Positions 20,076-30,100 are shown, counted from the first letter of the stretch. The stretch is DNA of 64,000 nt from Acidovorax sp. HDW3 (GCF_011303755.1 NZ_CP049885.1:2276001-2340000); one strand, 5' to 3'. Notes: generated by a model from the letters alone, not told the origin. A program made the numbers and translations.

Positions 20076-20734
20076 AGCCCGCCCCCCTCACCGCCCACAG
20101 CCTGCAGGCGCTGCAGCCCCTGCGCCGCGCCCTGGCAGCGCAGCAAGCCCAGGCGGCCGAACGCGCTGCTGCCGAACGCGCCGCCGCCGCCGCTGCGGCG
20201 CGCGAGCGCCAGCTGTTTGCGCACAGCGTCGGCCCGGTGCACACGCTCAAAGGCGAAGCCAACCGCCACCACAGCGCACCGCCAGCGCCCAGCCCCCGCC
20301 CCCTGCAGCACGAACTCGACATCGCCCGGGTGCTGCAGGAGGCGATGAGCGATGAGTTTGACGTCAGCACCCTGCTCGACGTGGACGACCAGCTGAGCTT
20401 TCGCCGCCCCGGCATCGGCCTGGACGTGACGCGCAAGCTGCGCGCGGGCACCTGGAGCATCCAGCGCCAGCTCGACCTGCACGGCCTGCGCCGCGACGAG
20501 GCGCGCGAGGCCCTGGGCCAGTTCATCCGCCTGGCGCACCGCACCGGCCTGCGCTGCGTGCGCATCGTGCACGGCAAGGGCCTGGGCTCGCCCGGCAAGC
20601 AACCCGTGCTCAAGGGCCGGGTGCAGTCCTGGCTGGTGCAGAAAAAAGAGGTTCTGGCCTTCGTGCAGGCGCGCCCGGCCGATGGCGGCGCCGGCGCACT
20701 GGTGGTGCTGCTGGCGCCGGGGCGCCAGCGCTAA
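20072..20734 (+). CDS. Smr/MutS2-domain protein
   Basis: This 220-residue protein has an N-terminal Ala/Gln-rich helical part (about residues 25-55) and a C-terminal Smr domain with LDLHGLRRDEAREALGQFI, RCVRIVHGKGLGSPGKQPVL and LVQKKEVLAFVQARPADGGA. Smr domains are DNA- or RNA-nicking nucleases; the LDLHG and HGKG motifs are present. The start overlaps the upstream stop by 4 bp. The exact cellular role is not known. Confidence 0.88.
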   Translation: MKPAPLTAHSLQALQPLRRALAAQQAQAAERAAAERAAAAAAARERQLFAHSVGPVHTLKGEANRHHSAPPAPSPRPLQHELDIARVLQEAMSDEFDVSTLLDVDDQLSFRRPGIGLDVTRKLRAGTWSIQRQLDLHGLRRDEAREALGQFIRLAHRTGLRCVRIVHGKGLGSPGKQPVLKGRVQSWLVQKKEVLAFVQARPADGGAGALVVLLAPGRQR

Positions 20735-20745
20735 AAAACCAATGA

Positions 20746-20797
20746 AATAGGCTGCTAGCGCTTATTTATCAAGCGCTAGCAGCTATGCTTTTTATAG
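20746..20797 (+). repeat. Two-hairpin intergenic repeat, copy 2
   Basis: The best palindrome of the family. GCTGCTAGCGCTT and AAGCGCTAGCAGC form a perfect 13-bp stem, followed by AGCTATGCTTTTTATAG as the second hairpin. It lies 12 bp after the Smr stop. Confidence 0.85.
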
Positions 20798-20880
20798 TGA
20801 TTTGAACGTTTGATAGCCCGCTCCCCGTCAACACTTCACGCGCTGCAATCGCCTTGGCTGCTCTTGGGTTTAATAATACA

Positions 20881-20937
20881 TTGACTGCAATTGCAGTCCA
20901 TAATATAGACAACGACTGTTATTACACACACAATAAC
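20881..20937 (+). promoter_or_regulatory. hipBA promoter with two operator-like palindromes
   Basis: TTGACT (20881-20886) and TATAGA (20904-20909) are spaced 17 bp apart. The 16-bp perfect palindrome GACTGCAATTGCAGTC (20883-20898) covers the -35 box and spacer. A second inverted repeat, GTTATT-N8-AATAAC (20918-20937), lies just past the -10. This is the layout expected for autorepression by the HipB-like protein encoded at 21008. The surrounding 270 bp are clearly AT-richer than the neighbouring genes and hold no other gene. Confidence 0.65.
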
Positions 20938-21007
20938 CCGTACCACGTTACGGCCCAGCCGCTTCCTGCTGCCTTGCAACGGCGGGCTCCACTCCTGCGG
21001 GAAATCC

Positions 21008-21364
21008 ATGAAATATGACGAATCCCTGCGCACGCCTGAAGTCCGCCTGAAAGAGGCAGAGCAGGTGGGCGCCCAGCTGCGCACACTGCGCATTGCGCGC
21101 GGCATGACCCAGAGTGAGACGGCAGCGCGCGCTGGTGTTTCGCGCTCCACGGCGGTGCTGCTGGAGCAGGGGGATGAAAGCCGCACGCTCTCGCAGGTTC
21201 TGCGCTACTTGCACGCCCTGGAGCCCGGGCTGACCTTGGCTGGCTTGCTGAAAGACCAGTCGGCTGCCGTGCGCGTCTTCAATGAAGCGCCCCGCGTCCA
21301 GCGCGTCCACAAGCCCAAGGCAAGCACTGGACGCAAGGCTGAAAAGGACCCGTATGACTTCTGA
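21008..21364 (+). CDS. hipB: HipB-like antitoxin / XRE-family transcriptional repressor
   Basis: This 118-residue protein has an XRE helix-turn-helix (VGAQLRTLRIARGMTQSETA, ARAGVSRSTAVLLEQGDE) and a basic C-terminal tail (HKPKASTGRKAEKDPYDF). It overlaps the hipA start by 11 bp. It would bind the palindromes upstream and neutralise the kinase toxin. The C-terminal tail may be the segment that contacts HipA. Confidence 0.82.
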   Translation: MKYDESLRTPEVRLKEAEQVGAQLRTLRIARGMTQSETAARAGVSRSTAVLLEQGDESRTLSQVLRYLHALEPGLTLAGLLKDQSAAVRVFNEAPRVQRVHKPKASTGRKAEKDPYDF

Positions 21365-22736
21365 CCGCCACCCCTATGCCCGTCCTCCCCGTGACGTTTT
21401 CGTGTTCGCACACGTGGCGGACGAGCATGGCACTGACTTCGTGCCAGCGGGTTCGCTCGAAGGCGCAAACACCACGCAACCGGTTTTTGTCTACGGCAAG
21501 CGCTACGTGCAGCGCCCCTACGCAGTCGAGATGGATCCCGTCGCCTTGCCACTGAAGGACGAGGCGGGCGGCGCCAAGCGCTTTGTCTTGGCGGGGCTCA
21601 CGGAGTTCGGGGGTATCCGCGACGCGGCCCCGGATGCCTGGGGGCGCAGGGTCATTGAGAACAAGCTCAAGGTGGCTGCCAACAAGCTGCCGGAGGTGGC
21701 CTATCTCTTGGAAGCGGGCTCAGACCGGGTGGGCGCCTTGGATGTGCGCCCTCAGCGGGACTCCCAGGCTACGGCCCCGGTAGCTGCCGAGATGGACCTG
21801 GCACGCCTTCTGGAGGCAGCAGACCGCATCGAGAATGAGGAATACGTCGGGGCAGACCTCGCCATCTACTTCAGCAGCCTTGGCAGCGCTGGCGGCGCGC
21901 GTCCCAAGGCCTGCGTGCGCACCGCAGACGGTGTGCTTTGGCTCGCCAAATTCCCATCCAAGTCAGACCGCGCCTGTAACGCTGTCCTCGAAGCTGGTGC
22001 ATTGGAGCTGGCGCGTGCTGCGGGGCTTCGTGTGCCGCCCGTAGAGGTCAAGCAGGTGGGCGATGCCAAGGTGCTGTTCATCCGGCGATTCGACCGCTAC
22101 TGGGCAGCGCCTGGGGTCGTGCCTGCCCCCGACAAAGAAAGTTGGGAGCCGTTGGAAGGGCCTAGAGGCCAGCAGTCTATCGAAGGCCGCATAGGTTTTT
22201 GCTCGGCGCTCACGCTCATGGGCATGGATGAGCACGAAGCAACACGCAGCTCCTACAAAGCCCTGGCAGAGCAAATGCGTGCCCGCGCGCTTCCCAGGTA
22301 CCTCGCGCGGGACTTGCGCGAGCTGTTCAAGCGCCAGGCGCTCAACATCTTCGTCACCAACACGGATGACCACTTGCGCAATCACGGCTTCCTGTACCAG
22401 GTCGCAGCCAAAGGATGGACCCTCAGTCCACTCTATGACGTGCTCCCCATGAGCGTCGTTGCCCAGGAACGGATGCTGCATTTGGAGGTGGGGGAAAGAG
22501 GCAGGCTCGCCACCCTGGACAACATGATGACCCACTGGGCTGTGTACTTTTCGAGCAGGGTGGAGGCGCTGAAGGCGCTGCACGAGGTGTGGTTGGTGGC
22601 CCGTGCGTGGAAGCCGTTTTTTGAGCAGTTCGGTGCCTCTCCAAAGGACATGGCATACCTGGAGGGGGCCATTCGGGGGGTGAGCCAAATTGCATCTCCA
22701 GCGCTTGAGAAGACGCTACGGGGCTTCAGCGCTTGA
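21354..22736 (+). CDS. hipA: HipA-like serine/threonine kinase toxin
   Basis: This 460-residue protein has the HipA fold: an N-terminal couple-HipA region (VFVYGKRYVQRPYAVEMDPV, GGIRDAAPDAWGRRVIENKL), a nucleotide loop (SLGSAGGARPKACV, about residues 177-190), the catalytic loop NIFVTNTDDHLRNHGF with Asp338, and the metal-binding SPLYDVLP with Asp362. E. coli HipA phosphorylates GltX and causes persistence; the target here is unknown. It is longer at the N-terminus than the shortest HipA forms and is full-length. Its 3' end overlaps the convergent transporter gene by 11 bp. Confidence 0.87.
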   Translation: MTSDRHPYARPPRDVFVFAHVADEHGTDFVPAGSLEGANTTQPVFVYGKRYVQRPYAVEMDPVALPLKDEAGGAKRFVLAGLTEFGGIRDAAPDAWGRRVIENKLKVAANKLPEVAYLLEAGSDRVGALDVRPQRDSQATAPVAAEMDLARLLEAADRIENEEYVGADLAIYFSSLGSAGGARPKACVRTADGVLWLAKFPSKSDRACNAVLEAGALELARAAGLRVPPVEVKQVGDAKVLFIRRFDRYWAAPGVVPAPDKESWEPLEGPRGQQSIEGRIGFCSALTLMGMDEHEATRSSYKALAEQMRARALPRYLARDLRELFKRQALNIFVTNTDDHLRNHGFLYQVAAKGWTLSPLYDVLPMSVVAQERMLHLEVGERGRLATLDNMMTHWAVYFSSRVEALKALHEVWLVARAWKPFFEQFGASPKDMAYLEGAIRGVSQIASPALEKTLRGFSA

Positions 22737-23157
22737 TCGCCAACACCAGCACCCCTGCCGCCACCAGCGCCACGCCCAGCCACTCGCGCGGGTTCAGGCG
22801 TTCGCCCAGAAAGGCCCAGGCGAACAGGGCCACCAGCACCAGGCTGAATTTGTCCACCGGCGCCACCTGCGAGGCGGGCCCCAGCTGCAGGGCGCGGAAG
22901 TAGCACACCCACGAGGCGCCCGTGGCCAGGGCCGAGAGCACCAAAAACACCCAGGTGCGCGCGGGCAGCTGCAGCGGGTTGCTCCACTGCCCCGTGCCCA
23001 GCACAAACGCCGTCAACACCAGCACGATGACCACGGTGCGCACCAGCATCGCCAGATCGGCGTTGACCCCGGCGATACCCACCTTGGCAAAAATCGCCGT
23101 CAGGGCGGCAAACACGGCCGACCAAGCAGCCCAGAAAAACCACGATGCGTTTGACAC
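22726..23157 (-). CDS. EamA/DMT-family small transporter
   Basis: This 143-residue protein has about five hydrophobic segments (SWFFWAAWSAVFAALTAIFA, LVRTVVIVLVLTAFVLG, WVFLVLSALATGASWVCYF, SLVLVALFAWAFLG, WLGVALVAAGVLVLAI) and the EamA-like signature VAPVDKFSLVLVALFAWAFL with LGERLNPREWLGV. It is a single EamA domain rather than the usual two, so it probably dimerises. The substrate is unknown. Confidence 0.8.
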   Translation of the reverse strand: MSNASWFFWAAWSAVFAALTAIFAKVGIAGVNADLAMLVRTVVIVLVLTAFVLGTGQWSNPLQLPARTWVFLVLSALATGASWVCYFRALQLGPASQVAPVDKFSLVLVALFAWAFLGERLNPREWLGVALVAAGVLVLAIKR

Positions 23158-23194
23158 GGCAAGCTCCCTCTCGCCAACAAATTTGAATCAAAAC

Positions 23195-23243
23195 CGCCTG
23201 TAACGCTCATAGAACAAGCGCTAGCAGCTATCAAAACAAGAGC
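23195..23243 (+). repeat. Two-hairpin intergenic repeat, copy 3
   Basis: GCCTGTAACGCTCATAGAAC followed by the core AAGCGCTAGCAGCTAT. It lies between the transporter gene and the stop of the small gene at 23245. Confidence 0.7.
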
Positions 23244-23244
23244 A

Positions 23245-23460
23245 TTAACGCCGCTCCAGCGTCTGCTCCCAGTCGGGGTTGGGCGCGCCCTGGCCGGCGC
23301 GCTGCTGGTGGCGCGAGTTGGCGCGCCAGATGCCGCCGGCCCAGCCGCATTCGGGCTGCTGGCTGTACCAGAACCACTGGCCGTCGGCGTCCTGCGCCAG
23401 CCAGTCAAAACCTTCGGGGGCCTGTGGCCAGGCGGGTTTGCCGTTGTTTTGGGTGTCCAT
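23245..23460 (-). CDS. Small hypothetical protein
   Basis: A 71-residue soluble protein rich in Trp and Gln (EGFDWLAQDADGQWFWYSQQ, GWAGGIWRA). The ATG at 23460 lies 2 bp after the stop of the upstream permease gene, so the two are probably co-transcribed; the frame is open a little further upstream (23529). I do not recognise a named domain. Confidence 0.6.
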   Translation of the reverse strand: MDTQNNGKPAWPQAPEGFDWLAQDADGQWFWYSQQPECGWAGGIWRANSRHQQRAGQGAPNPDWEQTLERR

Positions 23461-23462
23461 CG

Positions 23463-25985
23463 TTATTCCTGTAGCGCCTGGCGCAGCGTCTGCACCACGG
23501 GGCGGCGCAGCACGCCGCGCAGGCCCCACCAGCCGGCGAGCAGCGCCAGCAGCGCACCCGCCAGGCTGCCGGCCAAGGGCACCCAGGGGCGCACCGTCCA
23601 GGCAAAGTCAAATACGTAGTGCGCCAGCAGCCAGCCGATGAGCACGGCCACGCTGCTGGCCAGGGCGCCAGCGAGCAGGCCCACGCCGGCGAGTTCGGCG
23701 CGCTGCACCTGGCGCAGCAGGCGGGCCCGGGCCCCCATGGCGCGCATGATGGCGAACTCGCGCGCGCGCTGCTCGCGCGTGGCGGCCACGCTGGCAAACA
23801 GCACCACCAGGCCCGCCGCGAGCGTGAAGGCGAACAAAAATTCGACCGCCCGCACCACCTGCGCCAGCACCGTCTGCAGCTGCGCCACGGTGGCGCCCAT
23901 ATCGACGTTGGTGACGTTGGGAAAGCGTTGCACCAGGGCGTTGTCAAACCCCGGCTGCATGGGCGCGCGGTAGGCGGCAAGGTAGGTGGCGGGCACTTCG
24001 GGCATGGCGGCGAGCGGGTACATGACGAAGAAGTTGGCGTGCAGCGAGCTCCAATCGACCTTGCGCAAGCTGGTGATGCGCGCCTCGCTGGTCACGCCGG
24101 CAACGTCAAAGCGCAGCCGGTCGCCCAGGTGCAGGCCCAGGGTTTTGGCAATGCCCTCCTCCACGCTCACGGCGCCGGCCTCGCCCGCCTGCCAGGCGCC
24201 GGCAACGACCTGGTTGTGCGCCGGCGCCTGCGCGGCGTAGGAGAGGTTGAACTCGCGCTCGACCAGGCCCCGGGCGCGCTCGTCGGCGTAGTCCTGCGGG
24301 CCGATGGCGCGGTCGTTCACGGCCACCAGCCGGCCCCGGAACATGGGGTACCAGTCGTACTGCGCCACGCCCGAGCGCTCCAGCTGCTGGCGAAAGTCCT
24401 GCGCCTGGTCGGGCTGGATGTTGATGACGAAGCGGTTGGGCGCGTCCGCTGGCGTGGCCTGCTGCCAGCTGGCGATGAGGTCGGTGCGCAGCAGCACCAG
24501 CAGCACCAGCGCCAACAGACCCAGCGCCAGGCTCACGACCTGCACCACGGCGTAGCCCTGGCGCGCGGCGAGCTGGCGCGTGGCCAGCACCAACCAGGGC
24601 GGCGCCGTGGCCTCGGGCACGCTGCGCCGCAGCAGGCGCAGCGCCACCCAGGCGAGCAGGGCGAACAGCAGCGCGGCGCCGGCAAAGCCGCCGACGGCGA
24701 TCAGGCCCAGGCGCAGGTCGCGGCTCACGGCCAGCAGCAGGGCGCCAAAACCAGCCAGGCCCAGCACCACAGTGGCGAACGACGCGGGCCGCAGCGCGCC
24801 CAGGTCGCGCCGCAGCACGCGCAGCGGCGGCACCTGCGCCAGCTGCAGCATGGGCGGCAGGCCAAAGGCGAGCAGCAGCGTCATGCCCACGCCCAGGCCC
24901 AGCAGCAGCGGCCAGGCGCTGGGCGGGGGCAGGCCCTCGGGCACCAGGCCGGCGAGCAGCAGGGCAAAGCCAAAGTGCACGCCGTAGCCCAGCAGCAGGC
25001 CCAGGCTGCTGGCGAGCAGGCCAACGCCGGCAAATTCGAGTGCGTAGGCGCCAGCGATGCGCCGCTGCGCCAGGCCGAGCACGCGCAGCAGGGCGGCGCT
25101 GTCGAGGTGTTCATTGGCAAAGCCGCGCGCCGCCAGCGCCACGGCCACGGCCGAGAGCAGCGCCGCCAGCAGCGCCACCAGGTTCAGGAATTGCTGCGCG
25201 CGTTCGAGCGTCTGGCGCATTTCCGGGCGGCCGGTATCGAGCGTTTCCAGGCGCAGGCCGCGCAGGCCACTGCCCTCGATCTCGGCCTGCGCCCAGCGGC
25301 TGTAGCGCTGCACGGCGGCAGCCTCGCCGGCCACGGCGAAGCGGTAGCCGATGCGGCTGGCGGGCTGCACCAGGGCGGTGGCGGCCAGGTCGTGCGCGTT
25401 GAGCAGCACGCGCGGGGCAAAGCTGAGCACGCCCGCGCCCCGGTCCGGTTCAAAGGTGAGGATGCGCGCCACGCGCAGGCGGGCGTCGCCCAGCAGCAGC
25501 GCGTCGCCCACAGCCAGGCCCAGGGCCTGCAGCAGGGCGGCATCGACCCAGACCTCGCCCGGGGCGGGAATGGTGTCGGTCGGCTGGCCCGGCGCCTCGG
25601 CGCTGGCGGCCACCTGCAGGCGCCCGCGCAGCGGGTAGCCCGGGGCCACGCTCTTGAGCGCCACCAGGCGGCTGGCGCCGCCCTGCGCCTCGGGCGCGCG
25701 CGCCATGGTGGGAAAGCCCAGCGTGCTGCTGCTGCGCAGACCCAGGCGGGCGGCCTCGGCGCTGAAGGCGGCGGGCGTGGGCTGGTCGCTGGCGAGCACG
25801 GCGTCGCCGCCGAGCAGCTGGCGGGCGTCGCGCGCCAGGGCGCCTTGCAGGCGGTCGGCAAAAAAACCCACCGCCGTCAGCGCCGCCACGGCCAGGGTCA
25901 CGGCCACCAGCACCAGGCGCAGCTGGCCAGCGCGCAGATCGCGCCAGAGGTTGCGCCAGGCAAGGTGCAAGATCGAGGGGTTCAT
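23463..25985 (-). CDS. Large FtsX-type ABC transporter permease
   Basis: This 840-residue membrane protein starts MNPSILHLAWRNLWRDLRAG. It has an N-terminal transmembrane helix, a MacB-like periplasmic domain (GGDAVLASDQPTPAAFSAEA), a first FtsX domain (LVALLAALLSAVAVALAARG onward), a second periplasmic part (NRFVINIQPDQAQDFRQQLE) and a C-terminal FtsX domain (VEFLFAFTLAAGLVVLFASV, ATREQRAREFAIMRAMGAR). This is the YbbP-like layout, often paired with the ATPase YbbA and linked to lipid or lysophospholipid handling. No ATPase gene lies next to it here. Confidence 0.85.
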   Translation of the reverse strand: MNPSILHLAWRNLWRDLRAGQLRLVLVAVTLAVAALTAVGFFADRLQGALARDARQLLGGDAVLASDQPTPAAFSAEAARLGLRSSSTLGFPTMARAPEAQGGASRLVALKSVAPGYPLRGRLQVAASAEAPGQPTDTIPAPGEVWVDAALLQALGLAVGDALLLGDARLRVARILTFEPDRGAGVLSFAPRVLLNAHDLAATALVQPASRIGYRFAVAGEAAAVQRYSRWAQAEIEGSGLRGLRLETLDTGRPEMRQTLERAQQFLNLVALLAALLSAVAVALAARGFANEHLDSAALLRVLGLAQRRIAGAYALEFAGVGLLASSLGLLLGYGVHFGFALLLAGLVPEGLPPPSAWPLLLGLGVGMTLLLAFGLPPMLQLAQVPPLRVLRRDLGALRPASFATVVLGLAGFGALLLAVSRDLRLGLIAVGGFAGAALLFALLAWVALRLLRRSVPEATAPPWLVLATRQLAARQGYAVVQVVSLALGLLALVLLVLLRTDLIASWQQATPADAPNRFVINIQPDQAQDFRQQLERSGVAQYDWYPMFRGRLVAVNDRAIGPQDYADERARGLVEREFNLSYAAQAPAHNQVVAGAWQAGEAGAVSVEEGIAKTLGLHLGDRLRFDVAGVTSEARITSLRKVDWSSLHANFFVMYPLAAMPEVPATYLAAYRAPMQPGFDNALVQRFPNVTNVDMGATVAQLQTVLAQVVRAVEFLFAFTLAAGLVVLFASVAATREQRAREFAIMRAMGARARLLRQVQRAELAGVGLLAGALASSVAVLIGWLLAHYVFDFAWTVRPWVPLAGSLAGALLALLAGWWGLRGVLRRPVVQTLRQALQE

Positions 25986-25995
25986 GGTGTTTTAT

Positions 25996-26045
25996 GGCTC
26001 CAGCGCTTACCAGGCAAGCGTGAACAGCTATGAATTAAATAGCAA
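25996..26045 (+). repeat. Two-hairpin intergenic repeat, copy 4
   Basis: CAGCGCTTACCAGGCAAGCG followed by an AGCTAT...ATAGC hairpin. It fills the gap between the permease start and the fdhD stop. The core here is partly degenerate (TGAACAGCTAT). Confidence 0.7.
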
Positions 26046-26046
26046 A

Positions 26047-26907
26047 TCAAACGTAGCGCAATGCCGTCGGCGGGCGGCACAGGGCCCACAGCTGCATTCG
26101 GGCTTCGCGCGCGAGCTGCAGCGCCAGCGCCGTGGGGGCGGAGATGGTGGCAAAGACGGGTACCTGCAGCCGCGCCGATTTGCGCACCAGCTCATAGCTG
26201 GTGCGGCTGGTCATGACGACGAAGCCGGGCTCGCCCAGGCGGCCGCTGCGCGCCAGGCGGCCAAAGAGTTTGTCGAGCGCGTTGTGCCGGCCCACGTCTT
26301 CGAGCACCTCGGTCAACTCGCCCGCCGGCGTGGCCCAGCCGGCGGCGTGCAGCGAGCCGGCGTGGGCGTTGAGCGCCTGGCGCGAGGCCAGGGTGGCAAA
26401 CGGGCGCAAGATGGTGGCGCCGTCGAGCGCCGCGCACCAGGGGGCGGGCGCCAGCGGCGGCGGGTGCAGGTCCAGGGCCTGCAGGCTGTCGATGCCGCAG
26501 ACGCCGCAGCCGGTGCGCCCGGCCAGGGTGCGCCGGCGGTCTTTGAGGCGCATGAAGTGGCGCGGCGCGATCTCCAGGTGCACGGCGTAGCTGGCGTCGG
26601 GCGTGCCCGGGGCGTGCGCCTGCAGCTGCAGGTCGCGGCAGTCGCCGGGCTGCTCGACGATGCCTTCGCTGAGCGCAAAGCCAATCGCAAAGTCTTCCAG
26701 GTCCTGCGGCGTGGCCATCATCACGGCGTGCGAGATGCCGTTGAACACGAGTGCCACCGGCACCTCGGCGGCCACGTCGCAGGCCAGTTCTGGCGCCTGC
26801 AGCTGCGCGCCCTGCCAGTGCTGCACCGCCACGCTCGACAGCGGTGCCCCCGCCGGCGCAGCGCCGGCCAGGCGGCAGGCCGCATCAGGTATTTCATTCA
26901 TCCACAT
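26047..26907 (-). CDS. fdhD: Formate dehydrogenase accessory sulfurtransferase FdhD
   Basis: FdhD transfers sulfur from IscS to the Mo-bis-MGD cofactor of formate dehydrogenase. The product (286 residues from 26907; 26901 also possible) contains VALVFNGISHAVMMATPQDL, EDFAIGFALSEGIV, the conserved Cys loop TGCGVCGIDSL (both Cys present), EDVGRHNALDKLFG and VMTSRTSYELVRKSA. It is divergent from the formate dehydrogenase operon it serves, separated by 232 bp. Confidence 0.93.
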   Translation of the reverse strand: MWMNEIPDAACRLAGAAPAGAPLSSVAVQHWQGAQLQAPELACDVAAEVPVALVFNGISHAVMMATPQDLEDFAIGFALSEGIVEQPGDCRDLQLQAHAPGTPDASYAVHLEIAPRHFMRLKDRRRTLAGRTGCGVCGIDSLQALDLHPPPLAPAPWCAALDGATILRPFATLASRQALNAHAGSLHAAGWATPAGELTEVLEDVGRHNALDKLFGRLARSGRLGEPGFVVMTSRTSYELVRKSARLQVPVFATISAPTALALQLAREARMQLWALCRPPTALRYV

Positions 26908-27139
26908 GCGCGCACCATACCAGCGCCTTGCACAGAGTTTGCTTTGGCGCAACAACTATGCGGCCTACCAGTCGGGTATCGGCGCGGCATCAGGTTCACG
27001 TCAGTCCGGTGTGCCTATGATCCGCGCCTTTTGCAAAAACCGGGGCCACGCCCTTGCGCGTAATCCCTGTAGCCCCAGCCCCGACATGCCACGAACATGC
27101 CGGGGCACATAACAAGCACCCACGATAGGAGGTTCCTTC

Positions 27140-30100
27140 ATGGACATGAACCGCCGGCACTTCTTCCGCATGAGCGGAGCGGGCCTGGTGGGCTCAAGCC
27201 TGGTGGCGCTGGGCTTTTCGCCCGCCACCGCCTTGGCCGAAGTGCGCCAGTACAAACTGGCCGCCACCAAAGTCACGCGCCAAACCTGCACCTATTGCTC
27301 CGTCGGCTGCGGCCTGCTGATGCATTCGCTCGGTGATGGTTTGAACGTCAAATCCAAGCTCATCCACGTCGAGGGCGACCCGGACCACCCGGTCAACCGG
27401 GGCACGTTGTGCCCCAAGGGCGCGGGCCTGCTGGACTTCGTCAACAGCCCCAACCGCCTGCAGTACCCCGAGTACCGCGCCCCCGGCTCGACCGAGTGGA
27501 AGCGCATGGGCTGGGACGACGCGCTCACCCGCATCGCCAGCTTGATGAAGCAAGACCGTGACGCCAACTTCCAGGCCAAGACGGATGATGGCCTCACGGT
27601 CAACCGCTGGCTCACCACCGGCATGTTGGCCGCCTCGGCCGCCAGCAACGAGGCTGGCTACATCACCTACAAGGTCGCCCGCTCCTGGGGCATCCTCGCG
27701 TTCGACAACCAAGCCCGTGTCTGACACGGCCCGACGGTGGCAGGTCTTGCCCCGACGTTTGGCCGTGGTGCGATGACGAACCATTGGGTCGACATCAAGA
27801 ACGCGGACGTTATTTTGATCATGGGCGGCAACGCCGCCGAAGCGCACCCCTGCGGCTTCAAGTGGGTGACCGAAGCGAAGGCGCACAACAAGGCGCACTT
27901 CATGGTGGTCGATCCGCGCTTTAACCGCTCGGCAGCCCTGGCCGATTTCTACGCCCCGATCCGTTCGGGCTCAGACATCGTGTTCCTCGGCGGCATCATC
28001 AATTACCTGCTGACGCACGACAAAATCCACCACGAGTACGTGCACAACTACACGGACTTCAGCTTCATCGTGCGCGATGACTTTGAATTCGTGGACGGCA
28101 TCTTCTCGGGCTACAACGAGGAAAAGCGCCAGTACGACAAAAAGAGCTGGGACTACGAGCTGGGCGAAGACGGTTTCGTCAAGACCGATGCCACGCTACA
28201 GCACCCGCGCTGCGTCTACCAGCTGCTCAAAAAGCACTACGAGGGCTACACCCCGGAGAAGGTCGAGAGCGCCTGCGGCACGCCCAAAGACAAGTTCCTG
28301 CACGTATGCGAACAGTTCGCCAGCACGGCCGTCGCCGGGCGCGCGGCCACCATCATGTACGCGCTGGGCTGGACGCAGCACTCGATCGGCGCGCAGATTC
28401 TGCGCTGCGCCGCCATGGTGCAGCTTCTGTGCGGCAACATCGGCGTCGCCGGCGGCGGCATGAACGCGCTGCGCGGGCACTCCAACATCCAGGGCCTGAC
28501 CGACCTGGGGTTGATGAGCAACACCCAGCCGGGCTACCTCACGCTGCCGGGCGAGAAGGAGCAGGACTACGGCGCCTACATCGCCGCGCGCACGCAAAAG
28601 CCGCTGCGCGCGGGCCAGATGAGCTACTGGCAGAACTACGGCAAGTTCCACGTCAGCCTGATGAAGTCGCTCTTTGGCAAGGCGGCCACGGCGCAGAACA
28701 ACTGGGCGTTTGACTACCTGCCCAAGCTCGACAAGCAGTACGACATGCTGCAAGTCTTCCAGCTCATGAACGAGGGCAAGGTCAACGGCTACATCGCGCA
28801 GGGCTTCAACCCCATCGCCTCGCTGGCCAACAGCGTGCGCGTGCGCGACGGCCTGTCCAAGCTCAAGTTCCTGGTCGTCATGGACCCGCTGGCGACCGAG
28901 ACGTCCGAGTTCTGGAAGAACTACGGCGAGTTCAACGACGTCAAGACCGAGGACATCCAGACCGAAGTCTTTCGCCTGCCCACCACCTGCTTTGCCGAGG
29001 AAGAGGGCGCCGTCGTCAGCTCCTCGCGCGTGCTGCAGTGGCACTGGAAGGCGGCCGAGCCCCCGGGCGAGGCCAAGACCGACGTCGCCATCATGGCCGC
29101 GCTGCACCACCGCCTCAAAGCCTTGTACGAGAAGGACGGCGGCGCCTTCCCCGACCCCATCGTGAACCTGGACTGGAAGTACTCCGAAGCCGAGCACCCC
29201 AGCTCGGAGGAAATCGCCAAGGAGTACAACGGCAAGGCTTTGGTCGATCTGCTCGACCCCAAGGACCCGGCCAAGGTGCTGCGCCCGGCGGGCCAGCAGG
29301 TCAGCGGCTTTGGCGAGCTGCGCGACGACGGCTCCACCGCCTGCGGCTGCTGGATTTACGCCGGCGCCTGGACACAGGCGGGCAACCAGATGGCGCGGCG
29401 CGACAATTCCGACCCCACCGGCATCGGCAATACGCTGAACTGGGCCTGGGCCTGGCCGGCCAACCGCCGCGTGCTCTACAACCGTGCCTCGGCCGACGTG
29501 CAGGGCAAGGCCTTCAACCCCCGGCGCAAGCTGGTGGAGTGGAACGGCAAGAGCTGGGGCGGCGCCGACGTGCCCGACATGGGGCTGACGCTGGCGCCCG
29601 AGACCGGCGCCGGGCCGTTCATCATGACGCCCGAGGGCGTGGCGCGCTTCTTTGCGCGCAAGGGCCTGAACGAAGGGCCCTTCCCCACGCACTACGAGCC
29701 GTTTGATACGCCGCTGGGCTACAACCCGATGTACCCGGAGAACCCGAAGGCGACCTCGTCGCCGGCGGCGCGCGTGTTCAAGCACATCTGGGAAACATTT
29801 GGCAGCGCCAAGGACTACCCGCATGTCGGCACCACGTACCGCCTGACGGAGCATTTCCACTACTGGACCAAGCACTCGCTGCTCAACGCCACCACCCAAC
29901 CCGAGCAGTTCGTCGAAATCGGCGAGGCCCTGGCCAAGGAGATGGGCATCGTGGCGGGCGACAAGGTCAAAGTCAGCTCCAAGCGCGGCACCATCAAGGC
30001 CGTGGCGGTGGTCACCAAGCGCATCAAGCCGATGCAGATCGAGGGCCGTGCCATCCACCACGTCGGCATCCCCATCCACTGGGGCTTCAAGGGTGTGACC

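Noticed and set aside
23619-26033. An 804-codon plus-strand frame opposite the FtsX-type permease
   Set aside because: The product is dominated by His/Gln/Gly runs, typical of the complement of GC-rich coding DNA.
27140-27737. fdnG read as a pseudogene with a premature stop
   Set aside because: The TGA is at the known selenocysteine position and a SECIS hairpin follows; all Sec genes are in the window.
28196-30079. A 627-codon minus-strand frame opposite fdnG
   Set aside because: It lies fully inside a conserved catalytic gene and shows no domain.
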